This document shows positions 51,601 to 57,760 of a DNA stretch of 64,000 nt, in pieces. The translations under genes were made by a program, and so were the position numbers. Each line of letters opens with the position of its first letter. The stretch's first letter is position 1. The DNA comes from Pithys albifrons albifrons. Taxonomy: Eukaryota > Chordata > Aves > Passeriformes > Thamnophilidae. The stretch lies in contig NC_092459.1 of assembly GCF_047495875.1 (NCBI RefSeq), positions 10,420,965 through 10,484,964 on the forward strand. Reading direction: 5' to 3'. A model generated the notes under the pieces. The model ran no database searches. It saw only the letters and a program-made list of their open reading frames with translations, and had not been told where the DNA came from.

Positions 51601-54393
51601 GCATAGGAAATAAAGATCATTCATAAAATCCAGAATTTTTTATGTTTTCCTGAGAAGGCATTGCTTGTGGGACCAGCAGCATTGTGACTTTGCCTGTCCT
51701 CCCTGGTTTGGCAACCCTGTAATATTGATAGATTAACACCATGAGCACACAAGCACACAGAAAAGTTTATTTATTGAATCAGTAGAAGGGATTTTTTTTT
51801 CTCAGAAGGTATGACAGTGGAGGCAGGTCTTTCTTCTTAAGTACATTCTGTCGGCTGGGATGCCATAGTGTTGAGCTTCATGCAAGAGTATGAATAAAAT
51901 CATATTGTTTTTGGTACTGTGTTCTTTTTCATGATTGGTATCTGAATGGTGAAGATCAATTTTTGCTAGTGTGGCAGTTGTCATGTTGGGATTCTTAAGC
52001 TGGAAGAGAACCTCCAATTTTTTGTGTATCTATGAGGCTTTGCAGTCATTGATTTTCTACAGAAGGGTAAAAGAGGACAGAGCTGAAATGCTTCTTTGTC
52101 TCCCCCCCCCCCCCTTTTTTAACTAAAGGTGGTTGTGAGAATAGATAAAGTAAGCTTGTGTTTAGAGGAGAAACTGGCAATTTTGCAAGCTAATTCATCA
52201 AGATTCTAATATTAGATATTTCTAAAGTCTTATTATGTTTGCCTGGACAGCATTCAGGTTATTTGGAGTGTAGCAGAAACAATCTGTCAGCAGCAAGAAG
52301 CTGTTTGAAGCACAGTAAAAGCTATTTGAAGCATAAAGCAGAGGTGCTGTTGGACAGGCTTGTTTGCAGTAACTATGACCTATTGCTGTGTAGGCAGCCT
52401 TTGTGATGGCTTGTCACATAGAAATTTAGGGTTTATATTGGGCTGAGGGCCAGCATGTAAAGCCAGTTCAGGCTGATGACAAATTGATGATAATCTGAAA
52501 ATTGTAATTGGTCATTCAAGCCTTTTATAAATCATTCTTTGGAACAAAGAATTCACTGGGGAGCTGTGTGTGCAGAGTAGTTGGGTTTCTTGCCAGCATT
52601 CCCTTCAGTTTGTGTAATGTGGGAATACAGGTGTTTGAGACTTCTTTGGAATAAACAAAGTTGGAAGATAGCTTCTACCTATTGGAATAGTATTGATACT
52701 AATAATATTATTATGAAACAGTGAGTCATAATTGTATACTTATGTTTTGTTATGCAATTTGTGATCCAAGTTTCATAAGAGTTTTTGAAGTTGTCCCTGG
52801 AAACAGTAATGTGTGTTCCCCCCCAGTATGAGGTGGTTTACAACAAACATGAGTGTGTAATTGTTTGTTGGAACTTTCATAGCAACCACAGTGATGTTTG
52901 ATTTTATCGGTAACTACATAAAGGAGAGATCCTGTTACTCATTAAACAGTCTTGGGTGCTTACATTGTGATTGTATATTGGTTCTGCTATTTGTGTGATT
53001 TGTAAAATACAGTGGGTTTTTTAAATGAAAACAAACCCAAAATTTGATATCTATAATGTAGGAAAAGCAGATAATTTTTGTGACAGTTTTACCAGAAGTG
53101 TATGTTTTATAATCAGAGTACTTATTCTTTGATGCATTGATTTCAACTGCTGTAGGGCTGATGTGTTTGCAGTATATGGCAGGGCTTGGTTTTGGTGTTT
53201 CTTATGATACTTCCATCTTTTTTTAATTTTTTTTAATTGAGGCAGAAGTTTTTAAGATGGTTTGTTGTGTTCAGTGATGAGTGAATTGGAGCTCAGGCTT
53301 GAAGAGAAGACATTTGTACCATTTCTGAAGTTGCTATCTTAGAACTGTTACAACATTACATTACTGCCTTGATTTTACAAGGGAAAGATTTACTTGTAAA
53401 TCAGTACAGGTGGCTTTGTTTAGCATCTGTTACTCGACAATCTAATTCTTGTTTGGTTAATGCATCAAACACTTTGCCTTGAAGTTAGGGTAAGGCTGTG
53501 CTTCAGTTTAATTACATATTATCTGTTTCTGGATTGTGCTGATAACTGTTTAATTGAGTATGTATAAAGTGCTTCAAGCTACTGTCTAATAAAATACAGT
53601 TGCACTGAAAACATTTCATTTGCTAGTTGTCAAGGCTAGCTGGGTCAGTAATTCAAGCTTTGTTACTGTTCCCTGTGTGTTGCAGTTCTGCTACAACTGG
53701 CAAGTGATGCTTTACCAAATGATGTCACCTTGGCTCTTGCCTATCTACTGGCACTCCCACAGGTATGTTGATAGTGAAAGGCTAGTCATAGCATCTCAAA
53801 GTTTCATAATAAAATTTCATTTCCTAAAGGTTTTTAAGTCTTAAGTATTTGAATACACATTCTTAGAGATTGGGCATTTAAAGGAAACTGAACAAATGCC
53901 ATTGGACTGGCTAATGAGAAGGCATTGGTGAAAAGATATGTTTTCTTACTTAAGTCAGACCCACCTGATTGACAATTCTGATGTAACTCAGAAATATGGA
54001 TAATAACCTTATGGTAAAGAAGCAGCAAAACTGCAGTTAGAAAATCATTTTGGTTAGGTGTTTATGCAAGGGGGAAAAAACCACCATAATGTAGAATTAT
54101 CTTTGTGTGCGGAGGTTACTGATTTACTTCTGTGCCAGAAAACCACAGTCAGAGCTATTTCTAAATCACAGCAAGTAGCTTTTTAGAAAGTTTGTATGCT
54201 TGATGTTGTATGCTTGCTAATCCTTTCATCTGAATTAATGCTCTCTTTCTTATAGGTGGTAGATGCCAACAAATTCTTTGAAAAGCAATTACATTCTGCG
54301 TTGTCTCTCCAGCTGGCAAGTTATTACTATAGCCTGCAGATCTATGCTTGTTTGGCACCATGTTTCAAGGACAAATGCCACCCTCTCTACAGG
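537..54393 (+). CDS. NBAS: NBAS, central part (23 internal exons; both ends outside the window)
   Basis: NBAS is a large peripheral ER protein. With RINT1 and ZW10 it forms the NRZ tether, which works with the ER SNAREs STX18, USE1 and BNIP1 to capture COPI vesicles returning from the Golgi; a role with UPF1 in nonsense-mediated decay is also reported. Twenty-three exons were traced by homology to remembered human NBAS and by GT/AG borders. They sum to 2,920 nt and stay open through every junction. Short anchors that match the family are [18 protein letters not shown] (exon 7), [17 protein letters not shown] (exon 8), [17 protein letters not shown] (exon 13) and [13 protein letters not shown] (exon 20). 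The fragment spans the Sec39 alpha-solenoid domain. It lacks the N-terminal propeller and the C-terminal third, which must lie upstream and downstream. No lesion suggests a pseudogene. The gene name is very secure; individual borders are secure unless noted under the exon. Confidence 0.97.
941..1019 (+). CDS. NBAS: NBAS exon 2 of window
   Basis: It encodes [20 protein letters not shown] and on to TYE, nearly identical to the human segment that begins the Sec39 alpha-solenoid. The acceptor is ACACAG with a poor pyrimidine tract; the donor GTGAGT is strong. It ends on a complete codon. Confidence 0.95.
1020..1714 (+). other. NBAS intron 2, no other feature seen
   Basis: About 0.7 kb of ordinary AT-rich intron. 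Two short + strand open frames have no recognisable protein content, and no repeat was recognised. Confidence 0.7.
1715..1819 (+). CDS. NBAS: NBAS exon 3 of window
   Basis: It encodes [18 protein letters not shown] and continues through [14 protein letters not shown], matching human EILGVPHASEQRYDAEFF...SARTYAQ. It is 35 codons in phase 0 at both ends, with acceptor TTTTTAAG and donor GTATTA (weak beyond the GT). It belongs to the early helices of the Sec39 domain. Confidence 0.96.
1820..2182 (+). other. NBAS intron 3, no other feature seen
   Basis: A short AT-rich intron of 363 bases ending in GTTCTTTAG. Nothing else was recognised. Confidence 0.7.
2183..2319 (+). CDS. NBAS: NBAS exon 4 of window
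   Basis: It encodes [20 protein letters not shown] through [19 protein letters not shown], closely matching the human Sec39 segment. The donor is GTAAGG after two bases (CG) of a codon that exon 5 completes as Arg, where human has Cys. The intron that follows is the longest complete one in the window. Confidence 0.96.
4766..4785 (+). repeat. 10-bp direct repeat, two exact copies
   Basis: TTCATTAGGG occurs twice in tandem, just beyond the recognisable COX1 sequence. It could be part of the insertion junction or a slippage product. Confidence 0.8.
4810..4973 (-). pseudogene. COX1: COX1 5' fragment, mitochondrial pseudogene
   Basis: It starts with GTG (plus-strand CAC at 4971-4973), the usual bird COX1 start. 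In the vertebrate mitochondrial code it reads [16 protein letters not shown], the conserved N-terminus of cytochrome oxidase subunit I, then shifts frame by a one-base deletion in the codon after KDV. It continues through a recognisable LSLRIRADL segment, with a TAG stop between. Similarity is lost after roughly 55 codons. This is a nuclear copy and not functional. Confidence 0.9.
4975..5039 (+). pseudogene. tRNA-Tyr (mitochondrial copy)
   Basis: It begins GGTAAGATG and ends TCTTATC, with anticodon GTA at 5004-5006. It sits directly next to the COX1 start and on the opposite strand to COX1 and ND2, as in bird mtDNA. It belongs to the NUMT and is not expected to be expressed. Confidence 0.85.
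5040..5106 (+). pseudogene. tRNA-Cys (mitochondrial copy)
   Basis: The anticodon arm centred on GATTTGCAAG carries GCA at 5068-5070. The element lies between tRNA-Tyr and tRNA-Asn in the mitochondrial order. The acceptor-stem ends (GACTCTG and CAGGGTCT) pair only in part, so the exact ends are approximate. Confidence 0.75.
5109..5181 (+). pseudogene. tRNA-Asn (mitochondrial copy)
   Basis: The acceptor stem pairs TAGGCAG with CTGCCTG, and the anticodon loop CTGTTAACT holds GTT at 5142-5144. The T-arm ATGGGATCAAAGCCCAT is intact. It begins only about two bases after tRNA-Cys, with no stem-loop light-strand origin between, as in birds. Confidence 0.88.
5184..5260 (+). pseudogene. tRNA-Ala (mitochondrial copy)
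   Basis: It begins AAGGTCCTAACTTAATTAAA and carries anticodon TGC at 5214-5216. The 3' half is expanded (GGTTGATAGGTTAATATCC), which departs from a standard T-arm and suggests a small insertion after transfer to the nucleus. It runs into the end of tRNA-Trp on the other strand. Confidence 0.82.
5263..5332 (-). pseudogene. tRNA-Trp (mitochondrial copy)
   Basis: On the minus strand it begins AGAAACTTAGGATCACCCAA, with anticodon TCA (plus-strand TGA at 5299-5301) in the arm AAGGCCTTCAAAGC. Its first two bases overlap the TAG that ends ND2. The match to bird tRNA-Trp is strong over the 5' two thirds. Confidence 0.9.
5331..5850 (-). pseudogene. ND2: ND2 3' half, mitochondrial pseudogene
   Basis: Under the vertebrate mitochondrial code the last 61 codons are open (5331-5516) and include [11 protein letters not shown] and a C-terminus ending SPVILSIP before TAG, typical of bird NADH dehydrogenase subunit 2. 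Further upstream, segments such as [13 protein letters not shown] and a SSISYLGW-like stretch remain readable, but in shifted frames because of small indels. The 5' half of ND2 is absent; similarity fades around 5820-5850. Confidence 0.9.
6225..6852 (-). mobile_element. Solo LTR of an endogenous retrovirus (ERVL-like)
   Basis: A 628-bp element with TG...CA ends, flanked by an exact 5-bp duplication GTAAA (6220-6224 and 6853-6857). In minus orientation it starts TGTCCTAGTTGAGC. It has a TATA-like GTACATAAG (plus strand 6585-6593), a GC-rich leader, an ATTAAA polyadenylation signal (plus strand 6297-6302) and ends ACCAGCACA. No internal gag-pol sequence is next to it, so recombination between two LTRs has probably removed the provirus body. 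A 5-bp duplication and these ends fit class III (ERVL) avian elements, an inference. Open frames inside it are not genes. Confidence 0.88.
9893..9946 (+). repeat. 27-bp tandem duplication
   Basis: Copies at 9893-9919 and 9920-9946 begin CCTCTCCCC and end AATGATGTTAA. They differ at about two positions, so the duplication is fairly recent. Confidence 0.85.
16069..16152 (+). CDS. NBAS: NBAS exon 5 of window
   Basis: It encodes [20 protein letters not shown] then WCEKAECK, aligning with human FNGDSLMIIPWHEHKHRAKDWCEE. The start was chosen at the upstream AG (CCAG, ending 16068) because the residue count then equals human. A second AG six bases downstream (TTACAG, ending 16074) would remove two codons (Tyr-Arg) and stay in frame. 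The donor GTCAGT is atypical. The linker before ILPW diverges strongly from human. Confidence 0.92.
16153..16792 (+). other. NBAS intron 5, no other feature seen
   Basis: About 0.64 kb of ordinary sequence ending in a long T-rich tract (CTTTTTTTTCTTTTTGAAG). No repeat was recognised. Confidence 0.7.
16793..16946 (+). CDS. NBAS: NBAS exon 6 of window
   Basis: It completes a Lys codon, then encodes [20 protein letters not shown] and on to EIEKYAMQ, matching human MVVEPNLQDESEFLYAAQPE...EIEHYARQ within the Sec39 domain. The donor is GTGAGA and the exon ends on a complete codon. Confidence 0.96.
16947..18328 (+). other. NBAS intron 6, no other feature seen
   Basis: 1.4 kb of AT-rich intron. A cluster of E-box-like words (CACGTG, then CACATG) occurs near 17350-17370, with no further support for function. 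Confidence 0.65.
18329..18514 (+). CDS. NBAS: NBAS exon 7 of window
   Basis: It encodes [35 protein letters not shown] and [13 protein letters not shown], one of the most conserved stretches of the Sec39 domain. It is 62 codons in phase 0 at both ends, with acceptor TTTTTCAG and donor GTAAGT, both strong. Confidence 0.98.
18515..19503 (+). other. NBAS intron 7, no other feature seen
   Basis: About 1 kb without recognised repeats. The open frame that runs into exon 8 from 19423 is intronic until the acceptor TTTCCAG at 19497-19503. Confidence 0.7.
19504..19677 (+). CDS. NBAS: NBAS exon 8 of window
   Basis: It encodes [40 protein letters not shown] and ends KIFQNSKPA, matching human SEDKYVTSAYQWMVPFLHR and onward. 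It is 58 codons, phase 0 at both ends, with donor GTAAGT. It is part of the Sec39 helical domain. Confidence 0.97.
19678..20658 (+). other. NBAS intron 8, no other feature seen
   Basis: About 1 kb of unique-looking sequence. A 99-codon minus-strand open frame (20139-20438) has no recognisable domain. Confidence 0.65.
20659..20792 (+). CDS. NBAS: NBAS exon 9 of window
   Basis: It encodes [40 protein letters not shown] and ends QRGYG, matching human LQQKIIPDQDQLMAIALECI...ERGYG. The acceptor is TTGTTAG. The donor GTAAAC splits a Gly codon after two bases. Confidence 0.96.
20793..21503 (+). other. NBAS intron 9, no other feature seen
   Basis: About 0.7 kb. 21150-21310 is purine-rich (repeated GGA/GAAG words), with no recognised repeat family. 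Confidence 0.65.
21504..21566 (+). CDS. NBAS: NBAS exon 10 of window
   Basis: A short 63-nt exon encoding [20 protein letters not shown], matching human DKTEATTKLHDMVDQLEQIL. It ends with two bases of a Ser codon completed in exon 11. The acceptor is TTTGCAG and the donor GTATTT. Confidence 0.95.
21567..22121 (+). other. NBAS intron 10, no other feature seen
   Basis: About 0.55 kb with a run of ATT repeats near 21925-21950. Nothing else was recognised. Confidence 0.65.
22122..22244 (+). CDS. NBAS: NBAS exon 11 of window
   Basis: It encodes [20 protein letters not shown], then [17 protein letters not shown], almost identical to human [20 protein letters not shown]...RLTRHTGRK. The acceptor is TTTACAG and the donor GTTAGT, which splits a Lys codon. 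Confidence 0.97.
22245..23713 (+). other. NBAS intron 11, no other feature seen
   Basis: 1.5 kb without recognised mobile elements. A 99-codon minus-strand open frame (23029-23328) looks like chance. Confidence 0.65.
23714..23816 (+). CDS. NBAS: NBAS exon 12 of window
   Basis: It encodes [34 protein letters not shown], matching human QPPVSESHWRTLLQDMLTMQ...CYE. The acceptor is TTGTAG and the donor GTGAGT; it ends on a complete codon. Confidence 0.96.
23817..26057 (+). other. NBAS intron 12 with a decayed CR1 tail
   Basis: 2.2 kb of AT-rich sequence. It holds the old CR1 fragment listed at 25225-25400; the rest shows no recognised element. Confidence 0.7.
25225..25400 (+). mobile_element. 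CR1 LINE 3' tail, strongly diverged
   Basis: The consensus-like run GAGGTCTCTTCCAACCTGGG, then a degenerate end resembling ATTCTGTGATTC, marks the 3' UTR of a CR1 retrotransposon in sense orientation. The body before it is much altered, so the 5' limit is approximate. Confidence 0.75.
26058..26281 (+). CDS. NBAS: NBAS exon 13 of window
   Basis: The longest exon here, 224 nt. It encodes [60 protein letters not shown] and [15 protein letters not shown]. The family match is very high except around DPPSSSKGK, where human reads NPPAGIAHKGK and is two residues longer. The acceptor is CTTTTAG and the donor GTATGT. Confidence 0.97.
26282..28518 (+). other. NBAS intron 13 containing a CR1 copy
   Basis: 2.2 kb. 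The CR1 element at 26966-27803 accounts for its GC-rich centre; the remainder is AT-rich with nothing recognised. Confidence 0.8.
26966..27803 (+). mobile_element. CR1 LINE, 5'-truncated copy (about 0.84 kb)
   Basis: It begins in the C-terminal part of the reverse-transcriptase ORF (GATGCCATCCAGAGGAGCCT; translation includes [14 protein letters not shown] and an [18 protein letters not shown] segment). It runs through the CR1 3' UTR and ends CCATGATTCTATAA. Frameshifts and stops make it inactive. It has the same orientation as NBAS. The overlapping open frames at 27138-27715 are parts of this element, not genes. Confidence 0.93.
28519..28631 (+). CDS. NBAS: NBAS exon 14 of window
   Basis: It encodes [20 protein letters not shown] then [15 protein letters not shown], matching human CCLQLITDRPPAIQEELDLI...FGVKILPLQ. 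The acceptor is ATTTAG. The donor GTGCTG is weak, but its position is fixed by the Val codon completed in exon 15. Confidence 0.95.
28632..31130 (+). other. NBAS intron 14
   Basis: 2.5 kb, AT-rich, no recognised mobile element. 29690-29900 contains dense homeodomain-like words (ATTAATG, CAATCAAATTAATC, CTAATTAGG) and is flagged as a possible regulatory block; this is composition only. Confidence 0.55.
31131..31244 (+). CDS. NBAS: NBAS exon 15 of window
   Basis: It encodes [20 protein letters not shown] and [16 protein letters not shown], matching human RLCPDRISLIKECISQSPTC...LLGLAELLRVA. The acceptor is TTCAACAG and the donor GTAAGA. Confidence 0.96.
31245..38196 (+). other. NBAS intron 15 (7.0 kb)
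   Basis: Mostly unique AT-rich sequence. It holds a short reversed CR1 tail (35547-35690) and a T/G-rich low-complexity run (37949-37996). 36000-36880 is somewhat richer in CpG and carries homeodomain and E-box words near 36825-36850. Open frames at 36216-36742 on both strands overlap each other and show no domain. Confidence 0.7.
35547..35690 (-). mobile_element. CR1 LINE 3' tail, reversed
   Basis: CATCCTAGAATCAATTAGG followed by TTTAAGATCACTGAGTCCAA is the reverse complement of the CR1 3' end. Diverged similarity continues through the CCACTAAACCATGTCCTTAA word typical of this UTR. Confidence 0.85.
38197..38310 (+). CDS. NBAS: NBAS exon 16 of window
   Basis: It encodes [20 protein letters not shown], then [13 protein letters not shown], matching human [20 protein letters not shown]...[10 protein letters not shown]. 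The acceptor is TTACAG and the donor GTGAAG (weak). It completes a Gly codon from exon 15 and splits another Gly codon at its end. Confidence 0.96.
38311..39123 (+). other. NBAS intron 16, no other feature seen
   Basis: 0.8 kb, nothing recognised apart from a good acceptor (CCCTTGTAG) at its end. Confidence 0.7.
39124..39281 (+). CDS. NBAS: NBAS exon 17 of window
   Basis: It encodes [40 protein letters not shown] and ends SSSLQTQ, matching human [20 protein letters not shown] and onward. It ends on a complete codon with donor GTCTGT. This is close to the C-terminal end of the Sec39 domain. Confidence 0.97.
39384..39472 (+). repeat. (ATTTAT)n hexanucleotide microsatellite
   Basis: About fifteen near-perfect 6-bp units, starting roughly 100 bases after the exon 17 donor. 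Degenerate ATTTAT-like words continue to about 39575. The long Tyr-Ile open frame across it is a by-product. Confidence 0.97.
40552..40640 (-). mobile_element. CR1 LINE 3' tail, reversed
   Basis: CATAGAATCATATAATCATT followed by GGGTTGGAAAAGACCTCTGA and CAAGTCCAACC is the reverse complement of a CR1 terminus with near-consensus sequence. Only the last 90 bases or so are clear. Confidence 0.93.
41528..41626 (+). CDS. NBAS: NBAS exon 18 of window
   Basis: It encodes [20 protein letters not shown] followed by a weakly conserved Ser/Gly-rich tail ending RKDTE. Human reads ILYQRVNFQIHHEGGENIS here. It is 33 codons, phase 0 at both ends, with acceptor TTTATAG and donor GTAAGT. Confidence 0.94.
42545..42660 (+). 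repeat. Imperfect (TG/TA)n low-complexity tract
   Basis: Alternating GTGTGTATA, ACATATATATG and ATGTACATG words over about 115 bases, an old dinucleotide repeat. The open frame across it is low-complexity. Confidence 0.8.
43640..44440 (-). pseudogene. Unidentified decayed coding-like stretch
   Basis: Read on the minus strand, one frame is open for about 115 codons (roughly 44080 to 43736) with soluble, charged composition, for example [18 protein letters not shown] and [17 protein letters not shown]. After one stop the same frame continues with [20 protein letters not shown]. Upstream, a different frame reads [20 protein letters not shown] with protein-like composition. Frames shift at about two places and there are at least two stops. 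I do not recognise the protein. It could be a processed pseudogene, a fragment of an old transposon ORF, or chance in A-rich DNA. No poly-A tail or flanking duplication was located. Confidence 0.35.
47993..48160 (+). CDS. NBAS: NBAS exon 19 of window
   Basis: It encodes a variable start (DETSVSSSQ), then [40 protein letters not shown] and ends YLRPLH, matching human SADLLRWTTATTMKVLSNTT...YLRPLQ. It is 56 codons, phase 0 at both ends, with acceptor CTCACAG and donor GTAAGG. Confidence 0.97.
48161..48729 (+). other. NBAS intron 19, no other feature seen
   Basis: 0.57 kb; GATACTAGTTTT occurs twice at 48544-48571. No mobile element was recognised. Confidence 0.65.
48730..48843 (+). CDS. NBAS: NBAS exon 20 of window
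   Basis: Its first half ([17 protein letters not shown]) differs widely from human. The second half, [20 protein letters not shown], is close to human [20 protein letters not shown]. It is 38 codons, phase 0 at both ends, with acceptor TTCCTAG and donor GTAAGT. Confidence 0.96.
49064..49187 (+). CDS. NBAS: NBAS exon 21 of window
   Basis: It encodes [40 protein letters not shown] and E, matching human SEGTYDTYQHVPVESFAEVL...FPTTE. The acceptor is CTTTTAG. The donor GTATGG follows the first base of a Val codon. A 104-codon minus-strand open frame over exons 20-21 is a shadow. Confidence 0.96.
50060..50200 (+). mobile_element. CR1 LINE 3' terminus, short fragment
   Basis: CTTGATCCTTGTGGGTCCCT followed by TACAACTCAGAGTATTCTGTG is a near-consensus CR1 tail. 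The copy of GATCCTTGTAAGGGCCATTC about 30 bases earlier suggests an internal duplication or two nested tails. Confidence 0.8.
52102..52114 (+). repeat. Poly-C run (C13)
   Basis: Thirteen C followed directly by six T within an intron. Such runs are prone to sequencing and assembly length errors. Confidence 0.95.
53686..53762 (+). CDS. NBAS: NBAS exon 22 of window
   Basis: It completes Val, then encodes [20 protein letters not shown] and LALPQ, nearly identical to human [25 protein letters not shown]. The acceptor is TTGCAG and the donor GTATGT; it ends on a complete codon. Confidence 0.97.
53763..54255 (+). other. NBAS intron 22, no other feature seen
   Basis: 0.49 kb, nothing recognised beyond the acceptor TCTTATAG. 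Confidence 0.7.
54256..54393 (+). CDS. NBAS: NBAS exon 23 of window (last one found)
   Basis: It encodes [40 protein letters not shown] and CHPLYR, matching human VLDANRCFEKQSPSALSLQL...[11 protein letters not shown]. The donor is GTTAGT. The next human residues (ADPKELI) are not found with a valid acceptor before the window ends, so the following exon lies beyond 64000. Confidence 0.97.
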
Positions 54394-57300
54394 GTTAGTA
54401 CTCTTTCTTTTTAAAACCACATTCATTAATGTGCACCATAAAAGCTATTCTAAAAAGCCAGTACATGAGTTAAGCCTGTTAAGGAGCTGATCTGACTTAT
54501 GCTGTGAGCAGCCTGTTAAGTTACACGTAATTATTCCTCTACGGTGCTGTAAACAGACAAATACTTCATAATTTGTGGAAGAGTTTTTGAAGCGCAATAT
54601 CTAGTGTCATTTTTAGGTAATAGCACTATCAGTCTTCAAAGTAGCTTATAAACACTGAGCAATAATGAGTATAGTTTATGCTGTCATCTTGCAGTAATGT
54701 ATACTTAGCAATATAGTACTTTCTAGTAAAAGTGAAGAGTCCATTTCAACAAGAGCAGTGGTAATCAAAGTTTCCTTAGCTTTCCCTGAGGTGTGTTGGT
54801 TTGTATTTCAGTTTACATTTGGTGTTTTGAACATTCATCCTCATTCACTGCTGATTTTTTTTTATTTCCTTTGACAAGCATCTCTTTTTGAAATGGCTCA
54901 GCTTTGCTCCTTATCCATTGCCTGTGATTACAGCAGTTACAGGGTAAAATCCACACTAAACTGAAGAGGTAACATACAAAGTTTTAGTAAGGTACAAATT
55001 GCCATTCTTACTGAGATACCTGTGTAAAAACTATTCTTTGCTACTCCAGGAGAGCCTTTCTGAAGTTATACCAATTCTTTTCTCCTGTGCAGAAGCTTCA
55101 CTGGACTGTTTGGTTTTCAGCCTAGCTTTGAATTACAGCTAACAGAACACTTCTGGTCAAAAGTTTTCTGAAAAGAAGGACCAATAATCACCACTGTGGC
55201 ATGAGAAGAGTTTCTTTTGTGTGTCCATGACGACTCCTGATTTATAGTGGAAGGCCTGTTTTGATATTTGCTCAATTCTGCAGTTAGGAAGCCTTTCATG
55301 TTCCTGCTGAGATTTGTGTTTTCCTGTCTTGTGTTTAGAAGCTAAAGGAAAATTTTGCCCACAACTGAAAATTCTGGGGCTTAATGTTGGTTGTGAGGAA
55401 TTCATGTTTGTTAAAAAGCTTTATTTGAGCTTATAGGTCTGTCTGCTGCAAGACAGCTTTGATGAAAAAAGATTCAGGTTTTTTTTTCTTTTGCTGGTTT
55501 ACCTTTTTCTAAACAGTTCTGTTTTATAGGAAGAGCTATGAAGGCTTTGAAAAGTGTAAGTCATAAGAGTGAGGACAAACATGCTAGATTAAACTATTTG
55601 TACTCCCATTGCCATTTAATAAGCAAAGTCCTATCAACAGCACCATGTCGTTTGTCTCTTACTGATGTGATCTTTGATGAAATCTTTTGTTCCATCTTGG
55701 TGAAATACCAACAGTGATAAACAGTGGATTAAAAATTGCTTACTAAAAAAGTATGTTCTCTGTGTAAGGTACTCGTAAACAGTAGCTTTTGAAAACAACT
55801 GTATGAGAAGATTCTGAGGGAACAGCACAACAAGGAAAAGATAAAAAAACCCACAAAGCCAGGACTGGATGCCCAGTGAGAAGAAAATGATGTGGGCAAA
55901 TAGATTCTTTGTTATTGATTGCAAGGGTATCAAGTGAAGGAATGTCAGTGAGATAGAAAAGAAGAAATAGAAACAGATGCTTTTGACCAATATAAACATG
56001 TAGTTTTCTTGTCAATTAAAAAAAATCCAAACAAAGCAAACAAATTAAAAAAACAGAAAACCCCCATCTAACCCCCAGGCTTAAATGCTTGGTTTATACT
56101 GCAAAATGGCCATTTGTTTAAATTTAGACCTTAGATGCTGGTAATAAACAATGGCTCCACTTGCAAGTTGGTTTCATCAATGCCATGCTCGTTCTTATCC
56201 ATGGGAATCTAGTAATTGTTTTCATTTTTTGTGTTTCCTAAGAGTTCTGTGGGAGGAAAGAAAAATTAATCTCAAACTTCCATGAAGATGTTATACTCAG
56301 TTGTGGATGTCTCTCCTTAGTAGATTGCCTTCTAACTTATGTCACTGGTGTCTTGCATCACCTTTATGTTCTGGCTCATAGCCAAAATAGAAGTGTCACC
56401 CTATGTGCTTTAACTGCCTAATTCAAAGCTATGCATTATTCTTAGAAGATAGCTGAGTGTGTTTTTATGGATATAGGTCTATTAACTAATCCTTGTTTTC
56501 CCTCTGTTCTAAATCTTTACATAGTCAGTGAAGATGTAAATTTGGCATTTCAGCCACATGCTTAGAAAGCGAATCCTCAAGATCATAGAGTGTATATTGC
56601 TGTCTAACAGCTTCTGAGTCACAGTAGGTGTGGTTTCTCTAGTCCATTTAATCAAGTATTTTATCAGGAAACTCTAGCTGAATTTATGTGAAACTGCATA
56701 GAAGTGTAGAAAAATCTGTGCTTCCTATGTTTGTCATTTTAAAATGGCAGTGTTTGAAAGCAGTACATGAGTACCTCTGGCATAATGGAAGAAATGTCAG
56801 ATGGAAATAACAGAGGATAAGGTAGGGATAATGGGGAGTGGGGGGAGAGTTTCTTTTCCATTAGCTAGGACAGAAGACTTGCTAGTTAATCAGAACAAAT
56901 ATACTGAAGGAATGATTGGATCTGTTGCATGAAGGCTTGATTTTTTTCTAGTTGTTTTAATTGTGACATGACATACTGACAGCTAATATCTGCACATGAA
57001 ACCAGAATCATAAATTTTGAGAAATTCTTGTTATCTTTTCTGTACTGTTGGTGTCCAAAACAAAACCAGCTTGATAATTTCAATTTCTGATGAAGTTATT
57101 ACTTTGCTTTAAGGACAAACAAAGGGATTTGGGTGTAAAGTATTACTTTAATTTTGTGCCCAAGAGAATTTTGAATTTTAGTTGTTATAATAATATAAAC
57201 ATAACAGTCATAGTTTGGGGCATCTGAGCTATATTACTTTCTTATCCTGAAGAATATGTTAAAGGAGCTCTCCAACCAAATAAAACCACAGATAAAGATC

Positions 57301-57479
57301 TGCAAGAATATGACAGAAAAAAGAACAATATTTCCAGAAATGAGCTGTCTGTGGTGTGAGAGGACTCATTGCCCTTTGAGAGGCTGTATTTATTTTTGGT
57401 TTAGGTCTGTACCTGGGCTGAGTGGGGATGGGAATAACTTCACTGCAGATGTACTTTGCATTTGTGGCTAGAGTGTTTA

Positions 57480-57760
57480 TAACACTCCTGTGTTTTGGCT
57501 ATTGCCAAACCTTGCTTGCACAGCATCACGGCTGTTGTCCCATTGCCACTCTGCTCGCTAATTCCCAGCCTTGATGAATGAGAAGAAAAGCTGTACAGCT
57601 GACAAAGAAATTTGCTGGATAATTCTTGTTATTAACAGCTTATCTCCTCATTTGTCCTATCCTGGTGATCTGATAATTGACCAGAATAAATTGTTTACTT
57701 TAGAAAGGAGTGAAAAAGTTCAATTAGCCTAAGGTTAATTAATATGTTCCTGTCCTCATA
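57480..57760 (+). promoter_or_regulatory. Possible conserved intronic regulatory block
   Basis: Balanced-composition, repeat-free sequence containing an inverted repeat TTGGC-TATT-GCCAA (57495-57508, one base short of the canonical NFI spacing), followed by many TAAT/ATTA words. This is a suggestion from composition only. Confidence 0.25.

Larger units (their letters stand above)
49188..53685 (+). other. NBAS intron 21 (4.5 kb)
   Basis: It contains a short CR1 terminus (50060-50200), a C13 run followed by T6 (52102-52120), and a block at about 52220-52570 that is compositionally like conserved non-coding DNA. Nothing else was recognised. Confidence 0.7.

Noticed and set aside
55634..55999. 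121-codon minus-strand open frame, the longest in the window
   Set aside because: Phe/Leu/Ser-rich low-complexity translation of A-rich DNA, no domain, and another frame is open over the same bases.
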